Positions 44,402 to 53,192 of a DNA stretch of 64,000 nt are shown here, one piece after another (positions within the stretch are counted from its first letter, which is position 1; each line of letters opens with the position of its first letter). A program made the translations under genes and the position numbers. Origin of the DNA: Ignavibacteriales bacterium (lineage in GTDB: Bacteria; Bacteroidota; Ignavibacteria; Ignavibacteriales; Ignavibacteriaceae); the NCBI GenBank assembly GCA_020061465.1, contig JAGUYG010000038.1, positions 1-64,000 of the forward strand, read 5' to 3'. Below the pieces are notes generated by a model that did no database searches, was not told the DNA's origin, and saw only the letters and a program-made list of their open reading frames with translations.

Positions 44402-44725
44402 TAGACCCTCATTTGTTTTTATATATGTTTATTACCTGCGAATTTTTTCTATTCGCAGAAAATTTAAGCCATAATTGTTAGGAAAGATTGCTTAGCCTTG
44501 CTGAAGAAGATTAGAAGAAATTTCATTGCAAATATTATACATTATGTGTGACAATGCAATAAATTTAAATCACAGTTTCTGGAAATTTTAAGGCTTATTT
44601 CAACATTGAATTTGTTGTATAGTATAACGTCATCACCGTAAATAGATGACCTGCAGAATTTGCAATTACTCTATATATTTAAGAAAATTTAGTTAATTTT
44701 ATACTAAAGCTATTAGGAGATAAAA
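44402..44725. other. Divergent intergenic region with a hairpin
   Basis: CTGCGAA (44436-44442) is inverted as TTCGCAG (44452-44458) with a 9-nt loop, 35-57 nt upstream of the cytochrome start. It could be an operator or leader hairpin. No gene or other repeat is visible. Confidence 0.4.
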
Positions 44726-44941
44726 ATGATCAGTAAGGAATTATTGGAAATTCTATGCTGTCCGGAAACCAAAGCAGATTTAGTTTTAGACGGAGATACA
44801 TTAGTTTCAACAGACAAAGAAACACGCCGCCGTTACAGAATAGTAGAAGATATTCCTGTAATGCTAATAGATGAATCAGAGCAGCTAAGCATGGAAGAGT
44901 GGAAATCGATTATGCAAAAGCACAATCGGAAAATTGAATAG
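44726..44941 (+). CDS. Trm112-family (UPF0434-like) small protein
   Basis: A 71-residue protein of the Trm112/YcaR type: LLEILCCPETKADLVLDGDT then RRRYRIVEDIPVMLIDES. In other organisms these small zinc-ribbon-like proteins activate methyltransferases. Here the second Cys pair of the zinc site is missing, as in YcaR-like bacterial members. AGGAG is well placed before ATG 44726. The next gene is 33 nt downstream. Confidence 0.85.
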   Translation: MISKELLEILCCPETKADLVLDGDTLVSTDKETRRRYRIVEDIPVMLIDESEQLSMEEWKSIMQKHNRKIE

Positions 44942-44974
44942 TGAGCTAACAATAACAAACAAGCAAAATTTTTT

Positions 44975-45553
44975 ATGGATCCTTTAAATATTATTGCCGG
45001 TCTCAATCTTATTGCTTCTTTCGGTGCGAATATCTCAGGTGCAAAGAAAGGTTTAAAATCAACATTTACCGCAGTTAAAGAACGTCCTCAAACCTATTTG
45101 CAAAAAGTACCGGTCGTCATTTCTACGGTAATACTTTTTGCATTCATACTTGGAATTTTCCAAGTCGGAACAGTGGAATATGAAGAAAAATATTTTAGCC
45201 TCAGATTAATCGGTCTTATCATTTATTTATTTTTTTCATGGATTCAAGTTTGGGCTTATAGATCGCTCGGAGATAATTATTCACAGGAGATGGTAATATT
45301 TAAAGAGCATAAACTAATACAGAAAGGACCATTTGGAGTTATAAGACATCCACAATACCTTTCACAAATATTAATGGATACCGGAGCGGGCTTAACAACT
45401 CTAAGCTATATTGTGTTACCGCTTGCCATCATCCAAATTCCATTCTTGATGATGCGTGCTTCGACAGAAGACAAAATGCTTTCCAAACATTTTAAGGATG
45501 AGTTCGTTGAATACAAAAAAAGAACAGGTTTTATTTTACCGTTCATAGGTTAA
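44975..45553 (+). CDS. Isoprenylcysteine carboxyl methyltransferase (ICMT)-like membrane protein
   Basis: A 192-residue membrane protein with about four helices and the ICMT/PEMT signature near the C-terminus: KGPFGVIRHPQYLSQILMDT with the SAM-binding RHPxY, then LMMRASTEDKMLSKHFKDEF with EDxML and EFVEYKKRTGFILPFI. It probably methylates a membrane-associated substrate. Bacterial substrates are generally unknown. The stop TAA overlaps the next ATG (TAATG at 45551-45555), so it is co-translated with the amidase. Confidence 0.85.
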   Translation: MDPLNIIAGLNLIASFGANISGAKKGLKSTFTAVKERPQTYLQKVPVVISTVILFAFILGIFQVGTVEYEEKYFSLRLIGLIIYLFFSWIQVWAYRSLGDNYSQEMVIFKEHKLIQKGPFGVIRHPQYLSQILMDTGAGLTTLSYIVLPLAIIQIPFLMMRASTEDKMLSKHFKDEFVEYKKRTGFILPFIG

Positions 45554-47124
45554 TGAATTTTAGTATAATGAAAATATCGGCTCTCATATTTCTGTTTGTT
45601 TTAAATTTCGGTTCAGAGGTTCTTGCTCAATCCGAAAACACTTTAAGTGTCGAGACCTCCAGGGGAACGTACTATCTACCGGTTCATCAAAGGCAGGGCA
45701 CAGTTTATTTCTCTATTCAGAAATTAGCTAAAATTTTATTAGTAAACTATACGCTTAATTCTGAAACTGAAAAAATTGAATTTAATTTTCCCCATGCAAA
45801 ATTACTCGTAACCGCGAAGAATCCCTTTCTTATAATTATATCGGATGAAAAAGCAGAAGCTTATCAACTGCCTACTTCAACCTACATAAAGGATCAGCAA
45901 ATATTCATACCGCTAATTTATTCAATCGAGATATTAAAGAAATCTATAAGTGAAGAACTAACATTAGCTTCAGATAATAAATTAATTATTAAAGATAAAC
46001 CGTCGTCCATTATTGTTAAAGAAGAAGTTGAAACCCCGCCGGTACTTTCTCCCTCCGTATTTGATATATCGAATATTTTAATTGATGAAAAAGCAAACGG
46101 AACTTTAATAAGACTTAAATCAAAAAAGAAAATCCGTTCATATTCAAGCAGCTACAGAAATGAAATTCTTTCCGTAACTCTGAAAAACGTTAATGCAGAT
46201 ACCGGCTTAATAAATAAATCAGCAGTTAAAGGGTTGATTAAACAAATTGCCGCGCGTAACATTAAAACAGATCTTGAACTAAAATTTCAGCTTGGTAAAG
46301 AATATTCAACCCACGAAGTAATAGGCATTGAAGGAAGTAATGATGTTTTAATTACCATTCATAATAAAATTTTTTCTAAGTCGGTTGAGCGAGAGAAGAT
46401 TAAAGCGAAGTGGAATTTTGATGTTATTGTAATTGATCCTGGACACGGCGGAAAAGATGCCGGCACCATAGGAGTTAACGGAGTTAAAGAAAAGGATATT
46501 AATCTTGCGATAGGATTAAAACTGGGACAGCTTCTTGAAAATAATGTTCCTGATGTTAAAGTAGTTTATACAAGAAGAGCGGATAAATTTGTTGAGTTGT
46601 ATCGACGAGGGAAAATAGCCAATGAAGCTGGCGGAAAGCTTTTCATTTCAATTCATTGCAACTCGACTCCGAAAAAACCGAGTGATGCTAACGGATTTGA
46701 AGTGTATCTTCTCAGACCGGGTCGAACTCAAGAGGCGATTGCTATTGCGGAAAGAGAAAACAGTGTAATTCAATATGAGGATAACCCTGAGAGATATCAA
46801 CAATTAACCGACGAAAATTTTATTCTTGTTAGCATGGCGCACTCCGCTTATATGCAGTATTCCGAAAAATTTTCGGATCTTCTTAATAAACAATTTGGCA
46901 GCGATCTAGCTTTATCCTCACGAGGAATAAAGCAAGCCGGCTTTTATGTTTTAGTAGGTGCTTCAATGCCGAGCGTGCTAATAGAAGCAGGCTTTCTTTC
47001 CAATAAAAAGGATGCGGACTATCTTAAAAGTGTTAGAGGACAGCAAGACATTGCGCAGGCAATTTACCGCGCAATTGTTAGATATAAAGAATACTATGAT
47101 AAGATAATGGAATTCGAAATATAA
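45553..47124 (+). CDS. N-acetylmuramoyl-L-alanine amidase (Amidase_3)
   Basis: Periplasmic zinc amidase that removes stem peptides from peptidoglycan, used in cell separation. A signal peptide ends near residue 25 (SEVLAQ). The N-terminal half (about 30-275) resembles the copper-amine-oxidase-N/AMIN-type targeting domains. The catalytic domain has H298 in IDPGHGGKDAG, E348 in FVELYRRG and H368 in FISIHCNS as zinc ligands, and the catalytic Glu478 in VLIEAGFLSN. The 523-residue length is normal for AMIN-containing forms. Confidence 0.92.
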   Translation: MNFSIMKISALIFLFVLNFGSEVLAQSENTLSVETSRGTYYLPVHQRQGTVYFSIQKLAKILLVNYTLNSETEKIEFNFPHAKLLVTAKNPFLIIISDEKAEAYQLPTSTYIKDQQIFIPLIYSIEILKKSISEELTLASDNKLIIKDKPSSIIVKEEVETPPVLSPSVFDISNILIDEKANGTLIRLKSKKKIRSYSSSYRNEILSVTLKNVNADTGLINKSAVKGLIKQIAARNIKTDLELKFQLGKEYSTHEVIGIEGSNDVLITIHNKIFSKSVEREKIKAKWNFDVIVIDPGHGGKDAGTIGVNGVKEKDINLAIGLKLGQLLENNVPDVKVVYTRRADKFVELYRRGKIANEAGGKLFISIHCNSTPKKPSDANGFEVYLLRPGRTQEAIAIAERENSVIQYEDNPERYQQLTDENFILVSMAHSAYMQYSEKFSDLLNKQFGSDLALSSRGIKQAGFYVLVGASMPSVLIEAGFLSNKKDADYLKSVRGQQDIAQAIYRAIVRYKEYYDKIMEFEI

Positions 47125-47212
47125 CTCCCGCCGGATTTTCATCCCGCAAATATTTGAAACCTATTGACTGTAACAGCATCAAACAATCGCAAAATTAGAA
47201 AGGAACAATAAT

Positions 47213-47548
47213 ATGAAATATACAATTGAAGGCACTGAAGCAAATTTTGATAAAGAAGTCCTGAAATCTGACATGCCTGTCGTGGTTGATTTTTGGGCGC
47301 CATGGTGCGGTCCTTGCAGAATAGTTGCTCCAATAGTCGATGAAATTGCACAAGACTACCAGGGTCAAATAAAAGTTGTAAAAGTAAATACGGATGAAAA
47401 TCAAGGACTCGCTTATAGATACGGTATTAGAAGCATACCAACATTAGGCATTTTTCATAAAGGTGAAATTGTAGATGGAGTAATTGGTGCGGTGCCCCGA
47501 AATATGCTTGAGCAGAAAATTAAACCGTATTTAAATACGATTAATTAA
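47213..47548 (+). CDS. trxA: Thioredoxin
   Basis: Cytoplasmic disulphide reductase of 111 residues. The active site is WAPWC32GPC35RIVAP; the cis-Pro lies in [15 protein letters not shown]. It also has [10 protein letters not shown] and [21 protein letters not shown] is well spaced before ATG 47213. It lacks a signal peptide and matches the standard TrxA length. Confidence 0.95.
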   Translation: MKYTIEGTEANFDKEVLKSDMPVVVDFWAPWCGPCRIVAPIVDEIAQDYQGQIKVVKVNTDENQGLAYRYGIRSIPTLGIFHKGEIVDGVIGAVPRNMLEQKIKPYLNTIN

Positions 47549-47608
47549 AAAGTTTTAATTTATAAGAACTGCTATCCGGGATTGATGATTCTTCATCTTA
47601 GATAAAAT

Positions 47609-48067
47609 TTATTTTATTACAACTTTATTCGATAGTTCGTTATAATCATCCGGTTTTATGGGGAAGTGTTTGCTTAACACTTTTCCGATCTCTTCTATTC
47701 CAAAGATTATTCCGCGGCAAAACTCGCCGCGGGAGAATTTCTCTTTCATGTTATTCCGCAAAGTATCCCATGTATCAGGGTCTACTTTATTGTTAATCCC
47801 TTCATCGGCAAGAATATAGAATTGTCTTTCTTTCAGCAGCATAAAGATTAATATACCGGTTTTATCCCGTGTCTTATGAATTCCAAGCCGGTAAAATTCT
47901 TTCTCGGCAAGTGATTGGATATCCGACCATCTATTCAGAAACGGTTTTGTTTCTTTTATGCTTACGCAAATTTCACCGGAGGTTAATTTTTCCTGTTCTT
48001 TAATCTTATTTGAAATTCTTAACAGATCGTCATCTGTAAAAAAGTTGTAAATAATTTGAATTTTCAT
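47609..48067 (-). CDS. TPM-domain protein
   Basis: A 152-residue protein with a TPM domain: FFTDDDLLRISNKIKEQEKL, TSGEICVSIKET, FYRLGIHKTRDKTGILIFML and FYILADEGINNKVDPDTWDT. TPM proteins in bacteria are often envelope-associated, but this one has no signal or C-terminal membrane segment. The function is unknown; the family name reflects an early phosphatase annotation. It lies 166 nt downstream of the DUF4097 gene on the same strand. Confidence 0.85.
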   Translation of the reverse strand: MKIQIIYNFFTDDDLLRISNKIKEQEKLTSGEICVSIKETKPFLNRWSDIQSLAEKEFYRLGIHKTRDKTGILIFMLLKERQFYILADEGINNKVDPDTWDTLRNNMKEKFSRGEFCRGIIFGIEEIGKVLSKHFPIKPDDYNELSNKVVIK

Positions 48068-48158
48068 AATAAAGCTTTATTTACTTTGAATAATTAACTA
48101 ACGTAAAATAAGCATATTATGTTAAACGCGCTTTTAACAAACTGGAAAATAATGAAAG

Positions 48159-48216
48159 GCGCAGCAGATGTTTAGCTTAGCGTTTAGATTGATAGGAATT
48201 CAACTGCTGCGCTTTT
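48159..48216. terminator. Long-loop hairpin between two minus-strand genes
   Basis: GCGCAGCAG (48159-48167) is perfectly inverted as CTGCTGCGC (48204-48212), followed by TTTTT on the plus strand. On the minus strand the stem leads to CTTTCATTATTTT, which could end the DUF4097 transcript. The 36-nt loop and the better plus-strand T run leave its direction uncertain. Confidence 0.45.
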
Positions 48217-48233
48217 TGATGAGCTCGATGCGG

Positions 48234-49163
48234 CTAATTTTTTCTTACTTTTATACTTCCACCCGAAGTTTTTACGAGGAACGGTTTTCCGCCTTTGTTC
48301 AAATCCGCTTCAAATTTTGACGAAGATATTTTCACTACATTACTTGTATTTAAATCGCAGCTTATACTTCCGCCCGCAGTTCGTAAATCGGCGCTTGCAT
48401 TAAAGTCGGAAGGAACTTTTATCTGAATATCTCCGCCGGAAGTTGAAAGTTCAATACCTTTGTTTTCACCGGTGTAGTGCAGTGTTATATCTCCACCGGA
48501 AGTCTTCGCTTCAATTTTGGCATTTCTTCCTGATAAATCAATATCACCGCCGGAAGTAGCAGCCTTTAAATATCCTTCGAAGTTTTTACACTTAATATCT
48601 CCACCTGAAGTAGAAAGAGATGCCTCACCAAAAATTTTTTCAATGGTAATATCACCGCCTGAAGTGCTTAAAATCAGCACCCCGCTCGTTTCTTTTGCTG
48701 AAATGTCTCCGCCGGAAGTTTTGATTTTGTTTTCACCTTTAATTCCTCCAATTCGTACATCGCCGCCGCTTGTACGCACTTGAGTATTAAAACTTGACGG
48801 AACTTTTATTTCGAACCTCAATCTCATTCCGTTTGAAGACCAGCCCCAAAAAGATTTTTCATGTTTAGCAATAATTTCTATTTGATCATTGCTGCCGTCG
48901 AAGGAGAAGATTACTTTTTCGGCTGTCTTTTTATTGCCCAAAACTTTAATATAAACTTCATTTTTTTCCCAGGGCGTTATCATCACATCTCCGAAAGAAG
49001 TTTCGAGATTCAGATTTTCCCCCGGCTGAATCGTAAAAGTTTTTTCATGAATTACTTGGAGATTGTTGTCGAATTTGGATATATAGTCGATAGAGCAGGC
49101 ATTGAGAGTTATTGAGATAAAAACAAAACAAATTATTAAAATTGCATTAAAAGATTTTATCAT
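48234..49163 (-). CDS. DUF4097-type lipoprotein with TSGGD beta-solenoid repeats
   Basis: A 309-residue predicted lipoprotein (lipobox Cys23 in SITLNACS). Its core is a right-handed beta-helix-like repeat. TSGGD occurs at residues 131, 149, 167, 185, 203 and 221, an exact 18-residue period, then at 241, with degenerate TAGGS at 262 and TSGGS at 299. A related TSFGD is at 55. The DUF4097 (putative adhesin) family has this architecture; the function is unknown. The DNA is repetitive enough that the opposite strand stays open over 48517-48783 (SPPEV repeats), which I treat as a shadow. Confidence 0.85.
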   Translation of the reverse strand: MIKSFNAILIICFVFISITLNACSIDYISKFDNNLQVIHEKTFTIQPGENLNLETSFGDVMITPWEKNEVYIKVLGNKKTAEKVIFSFDGSNDQIEIIAKHEKSFWGWSSNGMRLRFEIKVPSSFNTQVRTSGGDVRIGGIKGENKIKTSGGDISAKETSGVLILSTSGGDITIEKIFGEASLSTSGGDIKCKNFEGYLKAATSGGDIDLSGRNAKIEAKTSGGDITLHYTGENKGIELSTSGGDIQIKVPSDFNASADLRTAGGSISCDLNTSNVVKISSSKFEADLNKGGKPFLVKTSGGSIKVRKN

Positions 49164-49422
49164 ATCTGATTCTCCTTTTTATCGGTTAGACTATCCGGAC
49201 TAAGAAAAGGTTACCCATGAATTTTTACGCTCGAATAATAATCTTTCTAGTTTATGTAAGCTTTTTATTTTTGATTAAGCCAAAAAAGAAGATGATATCC
49301 GGTAAAATAGATATGCGGGTAGACTTAAATTTACTGCTAAAACAAATGGTATTTGACAAATATTACTGTCGGGAAATATTTATATTCACGTTGGTTAAAA
49401 TTTTTTCATCGTAAGGGTTTAT

Positions 49423-49923
49423 ATGGTAGAGATTCATTCTAATCGCTTAGAGATCAGAAAAATAGCTTCTGATGCTGAGGCAAAAATTTGTGCCGAAATT
49501 ATGTCGTCATCCGAACCGTGGATAACCTACCGGTTTACTTACGAAATGGCATTAGAGTATTTCATGAACAAAACGTTTGAAATTTATGTCGCTATGAGTT
49601 CAGGAAAGATCGTTGGCTTTTTGGTCATTGAGAAGGAAGGGACATTTACCGGATACATTAAGAGTATCGGAGTTCACACCGCATGGCGGGGAAAAGGTGT
49701 AGGCAAGCACCTAATGCAATATGCTGAGGATAAAATATTCGCAGTTAAACCAAACGTTTTTCTTTGTGTATCAAGCTTCAACACCGAAGCGAAAATGTTT
49801 TATGAAAAATTAGGTTATGAAACCATAGGTGAATTGAAGGATTTTCTTTTAAAAGGTTACTCGGAAATCCTGATGAGGAAATCAATAAGCTCCATCCTTG
49901 AATTTCGAGGTGGTAAAAAGTAG
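49423..49923 (+). CDS. GNAT-family N-acetyltransferase
   Basis: A 166-residue GNAT enzyme: an N-terminal strand-helix (IHSNRLEIRKIASDAEAKIC), then VGFLVIEKEG, the acetyl-CoA-binding motif A VHTAWRGKGVGKHLMQYAED, and NTEAKMFYEKLGYETIGEL, which is typical of the RimI-like C-terminal part. The substrate is not predictable. A weak 65-codon frame upstream (49217-49414) has no ribosome-binding site and is not annotated. Confidence 0.88.
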   Translation: MVEIHSNRLEIRKIASDAEAKICAEIMSSSEPWITYRFTYEMALEYFMNKTFEIYVAMSSGKIVGFLVIEKEGTFTGYIKSIGVHTAWRGKGVGKHLMQYAEDKIFAVKPNVFLCVSSFNTEAKMFYEKLGYETIGELKDFLLKGYSEILMRKSISSILEFRGGKK

Positions 49924-50097
49924 GTTACCTCTATGTTATAAAGCGTTTCGCTGATGGAGTTGTTTTCTTTTATAATTTTCTTAATTAGTGAGATTATAAA
50001 ATATTTTTAATCAACCCCAGAATCATTACTTAAAGCGTAATTTCAAATGCTATTTAAGCCGCTGTGTCTTTGCATCATAAATTAGTTTAAAAATTTA

Positions 50098-51030
50098 ATG
50101 AATACCTTTCCCTCACAAAAATTAAAAGCTATACTGCAGGCATTGTTAGTTACATTCCTTTGGTCAACTTCGTTCATAATAATTAAGCTTGGCTTATACG
50201 AACTCCCCCCTATGACTTTTGCGGGACTTCGTTATGTAATTGCTTTTATGTGTTTGCTTCCGTTTGCCTTGACTAAGAAGAATATTATTAAAATAAAAAA
50301 ACTTAAGAAGCCCGATATGAAAAAGCTGATTGTTCTTGGAATTATTTTTTATTCCGTCACGCAAGGTGCGCAGTTTTTAGGTCTTTCACTCCTACCGGCA
50401 GTAACCGTCAGTTTACTTTTAAATTTTACTCCCGTAATAGTTGCGGCAGCAGCTCTATTTTTTCTTAATGAAATTCCTACAGGCATTCAATGGATAGGAA
50501 CAGTGCTCTTTATGGCAGGCACAGTGCTGTATTTTTTCCCGGTTGATTTTTCTTCCGGTCAAATAGCGGGTTTAATAGTTATGGCTGCCGGCGTATCTGC
50601 GAATGCAGCATCGTCGGTGCTTGGACGAAGCATCAATAGAACGGAAAAGATAAGTCCCTTAATAGTTACCGTAATAAGCATGGGAATAGGTTCATTTTTA
50701 CTTCTCGTAACAGGAGTAATCATTGAAGAGACTGTATCAATCAGCTTAACGAATGCCGGTTATCTGCTTTGGTTAGCAGTTATTAACACAGCGCTTGCAT
50801 TTACATTGTGGAATAAAACTCTGCGGACATTAACGGCAATGGAATCGAGTATAATTAACGGGACAATGCTTATCCAAATTGCAATCCTTGCCTGGCTTTT
50901 CATTGATGAACCTGTTTCGCTCAAAGAGGGAATAGGTATGTTAATAGCCGCAATCGGTGCTGTTTTAGTTCAGTTGAAGTTTAAATCCTTCTTGAGCAGG
51001 TCTGTTATTACCGATAGAAATGTTAGATGA
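50098..51030 (+). CDS. EamA/DMT-superfamily transporter
   Basis: A 310-residue inner-membrane protein with ten predicted helices made of two EamA repeats (about 10-140 and 155-295). Family segments are LLVTFLWSTSFIIIKLGL, FAGLRYVIAFMCLLPFAL and the second-repeat AFTLWNKTLRTLTAMESSII. Members export amino acids, nucleosides or drugs; the substrate is unknown. It stands alone, followed by the inverted repeat at 51086-51183. Confidence 0.9.
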   Translation: MNTFPSQKLKAILQALLVTFLWSTSFIIIKLGLYELPPMTFAGLRYVIAFMCLLPFALTKKNIIKIKKLKKPDMKKLIVLGIIFYSVTQGAQFLGLSLLPAVTVSLLLNFTPVIVAAAALFFLNEIPTGIQWIGTVLFMAGTVLYFFPVDFSSGQIAGLIVMAAGVSANAASSVLGRSINRTEKISPLIVTVISMGIGSFLLLVTGVIIEETVSISLTNAGYLLWLAVINTALAFTLWNKTLRTLTAMESSIINGTMLIQIAILAWLFIDEPVSLKEGIGMLIAAIGAVLVQLKFKSFLSRSVITDRNVR

Positions 51031-51085
51031 AATGGATGAGTAATTTCTCGTACAAGTTACATTTAGTAAAAAAGATTCGGAAATT

Positions 51086-51183
51086 AGAGATGACATCTTT
51101 ATTCTTGAATCGAAACTGAATAAAGATAGAATGTAAACTTAGAAATCGCGAAGTAAGCTCTATTGGTAAAAGATGTCATCTCT
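51086..51183. repeat. Inverted repeat AGAGATGACATCTTT, copy 2
   Basis: AGAGATGACATCTTT (51086-51100) and its inverse (51169-51183) bound a 68-nt interior. The same arms with a 20-nt interior occur at 21131-21180, so the arms are conserved and the interior is not. The rest of the gap 51031-51397 shows no gene. Confidence 0.75.
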
Positions 51184-51397
51184 TCACTGCTTTTAAGGTT
51201 AGTTTCAATGATTTTTCAGTTACACTAAATTCTTACTCTAAGTAAATCACGAAGAATTTCCCGTTACGAAATTTCCAATGATGTCTGCTAAAATAATAAG
51301 CATGAACGCAGTTCTTCAAATACGAAAAATGAAATTAATAACTGCTAACAAATTAGATTCAAGCCGTTTGAGAGTAAGTTAACCTTAATTTTTGCAC

Positions 51398-51871
51398 TTA
51401 CACTTTCGACTTCATCGAAAACGGCAGCTTCTTTGGCTGAACCAATCGCTCAAAATCTTTATAAGACATTTTTATTAATTCTGTATGTGTGCCTGCATTG
51501 AAGGCAATTTCTTCATCTTCCGATAAATTTTCTGCAACATATACTTCCATGTTGTAGAGATTCCCAAATGGCGGCATTGCTCCAACATCACAGCCGGGGA
51601 ATTTATTTATAAATTCCTGTTCCTGGGCAAGACGAACACTTTCCGCTGCTGTTGCTTCTTTGAGAGCATCTAAATCAACTTTATCCGAAGCGGGTAATAC
51701 CGTCATTACCATTTTGCCGTCGATTTTTACGAGCACTGTTTTAGCCATCTCTTTTCCTGGAATGTGAGCCATGGCTGCAATCTCCTGTGCAGTATAAGCG
51801 GGAGAATGTGTAATTGTAACGTACTTAATTCCGTTTTCGTTCAGAAATTCTTTGATCTTTTGAGCCGGCAT
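51398..51871 (-). CDS. YbaK/EbsC-type aminoacyl-tRNA deacylase
   Basis: A 157-residue trans-editing domain protein that hydrolyses mischarged tRNAs. It has YVTITHSPAYTAQEIAAMAH, KEMAKTVLVKIDGKMVMTVL with the catalytic Lys region, and GAMPPFGNLYNMEVYV then EEIAFNAGTHTELIKM. It could act on Ala- or Cys-charged tRNA; the family assignment is firm, the specificity is not. It is 35 nt downstream of the GYD-domain gene on the same strand. Confidence 0.9.
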   Translation of the reverse strand: MPAQKIKEFLNENGIKYVTITHSPAYTAQEIAAMAHIPGKEMAKTVLVKIDGKMVMTVLPASDKVDLDALKEATAAESVRLAQEQEFINKFPGCDVGAMPPFGNLYNMEVYVAENLSEDEEIAFNAGTHTELIKMSYKDFERLVQPKKLPFSMKSKV

Positions 51872-51906
51872 ATTAACCTCCTCAACAAAATGTTAATAAA
51901 TATGAG

Positions 51907-52203
51907 TTAAATTTCTGCAGTTAGTTCTAAAAACCTTTTATAAGGAATTGCAATCAAGCTCTCCGCTTGAAAAGCGCCGTTTAGCAGACTTATCATAGAC
52001 ACTTTTGCAGCACTTTCTTCATCAGGTGCTTCGTAAATATCTAAGAAGTCGTATGCACCGAGGAGCGCATAATGCTCGATGAATTTTACTTCGGGACATT
52101 TTTCCTTTACCTGATCAAGCCATTGCCTGCCAAGTTTTGCCCTGTCTTTCATTTGTCTGGAAATTTCCGGAGAAAGTTTTGTTAGTAATACGAAAGTTTT
52201 CAT
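51907..52203 (-). CDS. GYD-domain protein
   Basis: A 98-residue ferredoxin-fold-like protein with the GYD signature as LLGAYDFLDIYEAPDEESAA, after FVLLTKLSPEISRQMKDRAK. The family is of unknown function and small, and usually stands beside unrelated genes. The frame is open to ATG 52218, but GGGA sits 6-7 nt before ATG 52203 (MKTFVLL), which is also the usual family start, so I chose the latter. Probably co-transcribed with the YbaK gene. Confidence 0.88.
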   Translation of the reverse strand: MKTFVLLTKLSPEISRQMKDRAKLGRQWLDQVKEKCPEVKFIEHYALLGAYDFLDIYEAPDEESAAKVSMISLLNGAFQAESLIAIPYKRFLELTAEI

Positions 52204-52218
52204 GGCTTTCCCTTTCAT

Positions 52219-52579
52219 GTATGGTTAATGTTTAGAATTGTTTCTCAATCCTTTGTGCCATACGTCTTAAGCCGCGAAAAATATGAGGACGGTTTAAGGT
52301 GTTATATTCTCATATGGAAAATAAAATAAGCCGCTGATATTTTCAATGAATATCAGGCGATACTTTGAATTAATAAATGAATTGCCATTAAATCAACACT
52401 TTCAATTTTGTTTGCTTGACCGCCTAATAAAATTTATTTAAGTTTTATACGGGCAGATGCTGATGTCCTGTTTCCATGCCCAACATTTTCTTAAGTTTTA
52501 GAGAACTAGTAGCATAGAATTAGAAAATTGTTATTTATATAACCTGACAATGCTGAAAAGCAAAGTAGTTGATTAAAAT
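52219..52579. other. Intergenic region with one hairpin
   Basis: CTGATATT (52334-52341) is inverted as AATATCAG (52349-52356) with a 7-nt loop. No gene or dispersed repeat was recognised in the rest. It separates the divergent GYD and PIN genes and should hold both promoters. Confidence 0.4.
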
Positions 52580-53029
52580 ATGAGATTATACCTTGGTACA
52601 TCAATTTTTGGCGGTTATTTTGAGAATGAATTCTCTGAATGGACTGTTAAGCTTATAAAAAGAATACTAAATGGCGAAGAAATTGCCGTCATTTCTGATA
52701 TTACGTTACGTGAGTTAGAGAAAGCACCTGAAGTAATCCGTAAATTGTCCGAACGAGTAATGAAAGTGAATGCAGAATTAGTTCAACTAACTGAAGAAGC
52801 AGAAAAACTTGCACTGACATATATTAGTGAAAAAGTGGTTACGATGAAATATTTTGCCGATGCTGTGCACATTGCCATAGCAACAATTAATAAAGTTGAT
52901 GTATTAGTTAGTTGGAATTTTCAGCATATAGTTAATCTCAAGAGAATCCGTTTGTATAATTCAGTAAATTTAAAAAGCGGATATTCGTTATTAGAAATAA
53001 GAAGCCCAATGGAGATGATATATGATTGA
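52580..53029 (+). CDS. PIN-domain (VapC-like) toxin with altered first active-site residue
   Basis: A 149-residue PIN-domain ribonuclease-like protein. It has the usual order: an N-terminal strand, E45 in ITLRELEKA, D94 in YFADAVHIAIA and the SWNFQHIVN ending. The first catalytic position normally reads YLDTS, but here it is MRLYLG6TS, with Gly (GGT) for Asp (GAT/GAC). This may abolish metal binding and activity. The next gene overlaps its stop by 8 nt and is the likely antitoxin, so the order is toxin first. The cell's RNA target is unknown. Confidence 0.85.
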   Translation: MRLYLGTSIFGGYFENEFSEWTVKLIKRILNGEEIAVISDITLRELEKAPEVIRKLSERVMKVNAELVQLTEEAEKLALTYISEKVVTMKYFADAVHIAIATINKVDVLVSWNFQHIVNLKRIRLYNSVNLKSGYSLLEIRSPMEMIYD

Positions 53030-53192
53030 TAAAAATGAAAATATACCCGATGCCGTAAAATTTATGCGTGAGCAGCGGGAAAAATTGAGCAAAGAGTATC
53101 AAGAGTCACCATCAAAATTTAGAAAATCATTAGAGTCAATTCGATTAAAATATAGAAAGTTGTTTCGCAAGAAAGAAAAGCATTTAGCTTGA
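53022..53192 (+). CDS. Probable antitoxin partner of the PIN protein (56 residues)
   Basis: A small frame starting at ATG 53022 inside the end of the PIN gene: MIDKNENIPDAVKFMREQRE at the start, then a highly basic tail ending KLFRKKEKHLA. The first half (DAVKFMREQREKLSKEY) matches the short helical antitoxin-like proteins often found directly after PIN genes in Bacteroidota. The 8-nt overlap implies translational coupling. The lack of a DNA-binding domain means autoregulation is uncertain. Confidence 0.65.
   Translation: MIDKNENIPDAVKFMREQREKLSKEYQESPSKFRKSLESIRLKYRKLFRKKEKHLA

Noticed and set aside
48517-48783. 88-codon plus-strand frame with SPPEV repeats
   Set aside because: Antisense to the TSGGD repeats; its openness follows from the repeat composition.
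49217-49414. 65-codon frame upstream of the GNAT gene
   Set aside because: No ribosome-binding site and AT-rich, biased composition; I would not call it without conservation.
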